This document shows positions 61,751-64,000 of a DNA stretch of 64,000 nucleotides, one piece after another. The notes beneath the pieces were generated by a model, which saw nothing but the letters and a program-made list of their open reading frames with translations, made no database searches and was not told the DNA's origin. Both the position numbers and the translations under genes were made by a program. Positions within the stretch are counted from its first letter, which is position 1. Every line of letters starts with the position of its first letter. This stretch comes from Brachionus manjavacas (Eukaryota > Rotifera > Eurotatoria > Ploima > Brachionidae). The stretch covers positions 1,116,001-1,180,000 of the forward strand of contig JAHQIY010000017.1 in assembly GCA_019054805.1 (NCBI GenBank), in the 5' to 3' direction.

Positions 61751-61901
61751 ATATCTTTTTTTGGATATGCTTGTATCCATTTATAGGTACGTTTGGTTTG
61801 TGGTTCCAAGCTAGTCTAAATAGTTGCCGAGTTCGCAGCCTTTAAGTGCTCGGATGAGTGCCGCTGTTTTTGATGAACGTCCCATAGTAACTTTGTCGGC
61901 A
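61751..61901. repeat. Direct repeat A, copy 1
   Basis: About 145 bases (GGATATGCTTGTATCCATTT … CCAAGCTAGTCTAAATAG … CCCATAGTAACTTTGTCGGC) that recur at 62312-62462 with about ten differences. Much less AT-rich than the surroundings. Confidence 0.85.
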
Positions 61902-61924
61902 GATTGTTGAGTTGTAACTATACC

Positions 61925-62220
61925 GATGCCGGTCCCAAGTCCGGATGAAAAAATGAGAGGGAGACTTTATTTAGTAAAAACTCTGAGTTTTTCAAATCTA
62001 GACTCAGGTTTACAATTCAATGCAAAATTGCTGGAATTTAAAAGAGAAAAGTCTTTTTGGCCGAAAAATTAAAATTAAAAGGAAATGTTACTTTATTTTA
62101 ATTTTCAAAAATAGTTAAAATTTAAAGTAAATATGTGTTCCGATAATAAAAATCAAAAGTGCTAACTCTACCTTTGGCCGGTCCCAAGTCCGGTGAGAAA
62201 ATGAAGAGGGGCGGTGAAGA
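61925..62220. repeat. GGTCCCAAGTCCGG motif pair inside the repeat region
   Basis: GCCGGTCCCAAGTCCGGATG (about 61929) and GGCCGGTCCCAAGTCCGGTG (about 62175) each precede a GAAAAAATGAGAGG-like stretch. The GGTCCCAAG-CCGG motif is known from non-LTR retroelements and related repeats of several invertebrates. 62208-62295 is a GC-rich unique stretch. Confidence 0.6.
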
Positions 62221-62311
62221 TGCAGATGCCTAGCGGCGGGGGCAAGGAGGCTTACAAGCAGGAGCTGATGACGTGTCTGGCAGACCCTTAGTACTTAGTG
62301 AAAAAAGTTAA

Positions 62312-62462
62312 GTATCTTATTTTTGGGTATGCTTGTATCCATCTATAGATACGCTTGGTTTGTGGTTCCAAGCTAGTCTAAATAGTTGCCGAGTTCGCAG
62401 CCTTAAGTGCTCGGATGAGTGGCGCTGTTTATGATGAACGTCCCATAGTAACTTGGTCGGCA
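62312..62462. repeat. Direct repeat A, copy 2
   Basis: Second copy of 61751-61901, same orientation. Confidence 0.85.
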
Positions 62463-63354
62463 CTGAATTTTATTTTTCTATTTTATAAATAATTTAGAAG
62501 TTGGACTTAAGGGCAGCTTCGTACGGCAAATCCCTCTTTTACCACTTGTTGGTAAATTTTTAATAAAATTAAGAGTTTTTGGTTCGAAAAAAAGCTTATT
62601 TTCAAAATTTACTTAAGTAAAATATCTAAAATTAAGATTTAATTAATGCAAAGAATACACTTAAAAGAGGGTACTGTGAAGAATTCTTTTTTCACCCTTA
62701 ACTAACTCATTTTATCTACATCTTGTCACCAAATATAATTTAATAGAACTAGATAAGTTCATCTTTTGGACCACCTTACCAAAATCCAAATTAACAATTT
62801 ATCATTTAGCCTTTATCAATACAAGTATTAAACTGCTTTATTCAAAATCGAACTTTAAAAAGCTTTCCAAACTCATTTGCAGTCAAGTTATTTTTTTTTA
62901 TGTTTTTCTAATTAAAATTTATTTATAAATTTTTATTTGCATTAAAATTTTCGAGAACTATTCTAGAAAGATTCGATTTACTAAAAATCCAGGATTATAA
63001 CATTAGAAAATTTAGTCTGTGCCAAATCAAAAACTTAAATGTGTTGAAAGTTAAATAAAACACTTGAGTAAAAATTTAAATTCTAATTTTAGGAAATTAA
63101 AAACTTTTTTTTTGTTTTTTTTTCTGACGAAATCCGAAAGCTTACTAAATCAAAAAAATAAAATAAGGTGAGCTAAATTAGGCAAATGAATGTATTATCC
63201 TCAGCTAAATTAGCTCACTCGAAAAACATTTTTGCAAATTACTTTATCACCGAGAAAATACACAAACCCGTTCAAGTGTTCCACTTGGTTTTTAATCAAA
63301 TAAAATAAAAAATAGCTACTTTTCTTAAGAAAGCTTAAGCAAGCTGGCTCTATT
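62463..63354. other. Intergenic, AT-rich
   Basis: Nothing recognised. TTTTCTTAAG at 63320-63329 is a possible splice acceptor shortly before the next ATG. Confidence 0.45.
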
Positions 63355-64000
63355 ATGATAGAAAACAGCGTCACCAAGCACAGCAAGGTCCAAAATGACA
63401 AACAGATGAACACCACCAACATTTTCAAGGCCAATGAGCCTTTCTTCAAGGACCGAAAAGACGAGAGCAAGAGCCGATTTGCGCGCCGCAACCCCCTAAA
63501 GACTGTCAATCCGCCCAAAATAAACCTTAGTGATTCTTTGCTTAATTTTACGGACTCGACCGGACTCAGCAACGAAAAGTTCAATTCATCATCTAACAAT
63601 TTTCGATTGAAGCGGAACAAATTTAAGACCATTAGGTCAGAAAACGACGAGTGCTCGAACAGCTCGCTATCAAACTCCATTTCCAAGTGGCCAAATCAGC
63701 TGGCTCCGATTAGGGGCCACGAGGCAAAGATGGTGGCCAAGAATCCCGAGCTGAAAAAGGAGAAAAAAGTCAACAAAGTGGTGCTGCAACCGTCCGAGGA
63801 AATCAATCGGCTAATGGACATCATAGAGCGAGAGAACACCAATTTCAGCATCAAAATCGCCTACGACAATCTATTTGCTTCCAGGCTCGAAGCTATCACG
63901 CCACACACTTACCTTGACCTTGACATTGACCCCAAACTAGCTCTAGCCCGCGAGAACACCATCAAAAACATGAAGAGCACCAACTGCGAGTCGTTCAGGC
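63355..64000 (+). CDS. Unidentified gene, 5' or internal exon, cut by window end
   Basis: From ATG 63355 the frame stays open to the window edge (215 codons plus one base). The protein is polar and basic (MIENSVTKHSKVQNDKQMNT … RFARRNPLKTVNPPKINLSD … FRLKRNKFKTIRSEND … LAPIRGHEAKMVAKNPELKK) with a more ordered end (SEEINRLMDIIERENTNFSI, ITPHTYLDLDIDPKLALARE). No domain was recognised. Codons ending in C or G are common, unlike most genes here, which supports real coding. The frame is also open for some codons upstream behind an acceptor-like TTTTCTTAAG, so the true first codon may be elsewhere. The minus-strand open frame at 63210-63686 is its shadow. Confidence 0.75.
   Translation, partial: MIENSVTKHSKVQNDKQMNTTNIFKANEPFFKDRKDESKSRFARRNPLKTVNPPKINLSDSLLNFTDSTGLSNEKFNSSSNNFRLKRNKFKTIRSENDECSNSSLSNSISKWPNQLAPIRGHEAKMVAKNPELKKEKKVNKVVLQPSEEINRLMDIIERENTNFSIKIAYDNLFASRLEAITPHTYLDLDIDPKLALARENTIKNMKSTNCESFR

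Noticed and set aside
63210-63686. Minus-strand open frame of 158 codons
   Set aside because: Opposite a plus-strand frame with real-gene codon bias; Ser/Leu-rich composition is typical of an antisense reading.

Overview
The window looks like a piece of a very AT-rich nuclear genome from a small invertebrate animal. The genes have short introns (mostly 45-65 bases, GT..AG) and encode animal-type proteins: RIO kinase 2, casein kinase 1 gamma, Rab11, FANCI, PA28 gamma, an NPAT-like LisH protein, MFSD10 and M-Ras. Base composition, compact introns and gene set fit a monogonont rotifer of the Brachionus type best, but that is an inference; nothing in the sequence names the species.

Layout. 1-687 is the 3' end of RIOK2. 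2497-3942 (minus) is a single-exon CK1-gamma kinase. 7.2-23 kb is a repeat-rich block with degraded non-LTR retrotransposons, a Tc1-type relic, a well-defined hAT-like MITE with an 8-base target duplication, foldback sequences and two copies of a 1.4 kb segment. Each copy of that segment carries an intact Rab11-like gene (9479-10326 and 22752-23600, both minus). Three more Rab11-family genes lie at 10784-11628 (+), 25334-26233 (-, the Rab11 orthologue) and 28494-29351 (+). All five share a phase-1-bounded 81-base exon. The head-to-head pair at 25-29 kb is separated by a 1.1 kb inverted-repeat element.

30-38 kb is gene-poor. It holds two diverged paralogues of a small secreted six-cysteine protein (30660-31131 and 37782-38224, minus) whose C-x3-C-x2-C ... 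C-x3-C ... C framework resembles insect eclosion hormone. This is the most unusual find in the window.

39.7-60.9 kb is gene-dense: FANCI (39699-46278, 12 exons, 1365 aa), PA28 gamma/PSME3 (46784-47895), an unusually short NPAT/Mxc-like LisH protein (49273-50818), MFSD10 (53320-54993, minus), M-Ras (56789-57485) and a single-exon type II membrane protein of unknown function (59330-60883). 61.7-62.5 kb holds a less AT-rich dispersed-type repeat in two copies. The window ends inside the first visible exon of an unidentified gene (from 63355) with markedly higher GC.

The genes form no single pathway. Rab11-family proteins act in recycling-endosome traffic, FANCI in crosslink repair, PA28 gamma in nuclear proteolysis, NPAT/Mxc in histone transcription, and RIOK2 in 40S maturation. 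Exon joins were made by eye from GT/AG sites, unbroken reading frame and family similarity; no alignment or transcript was available.
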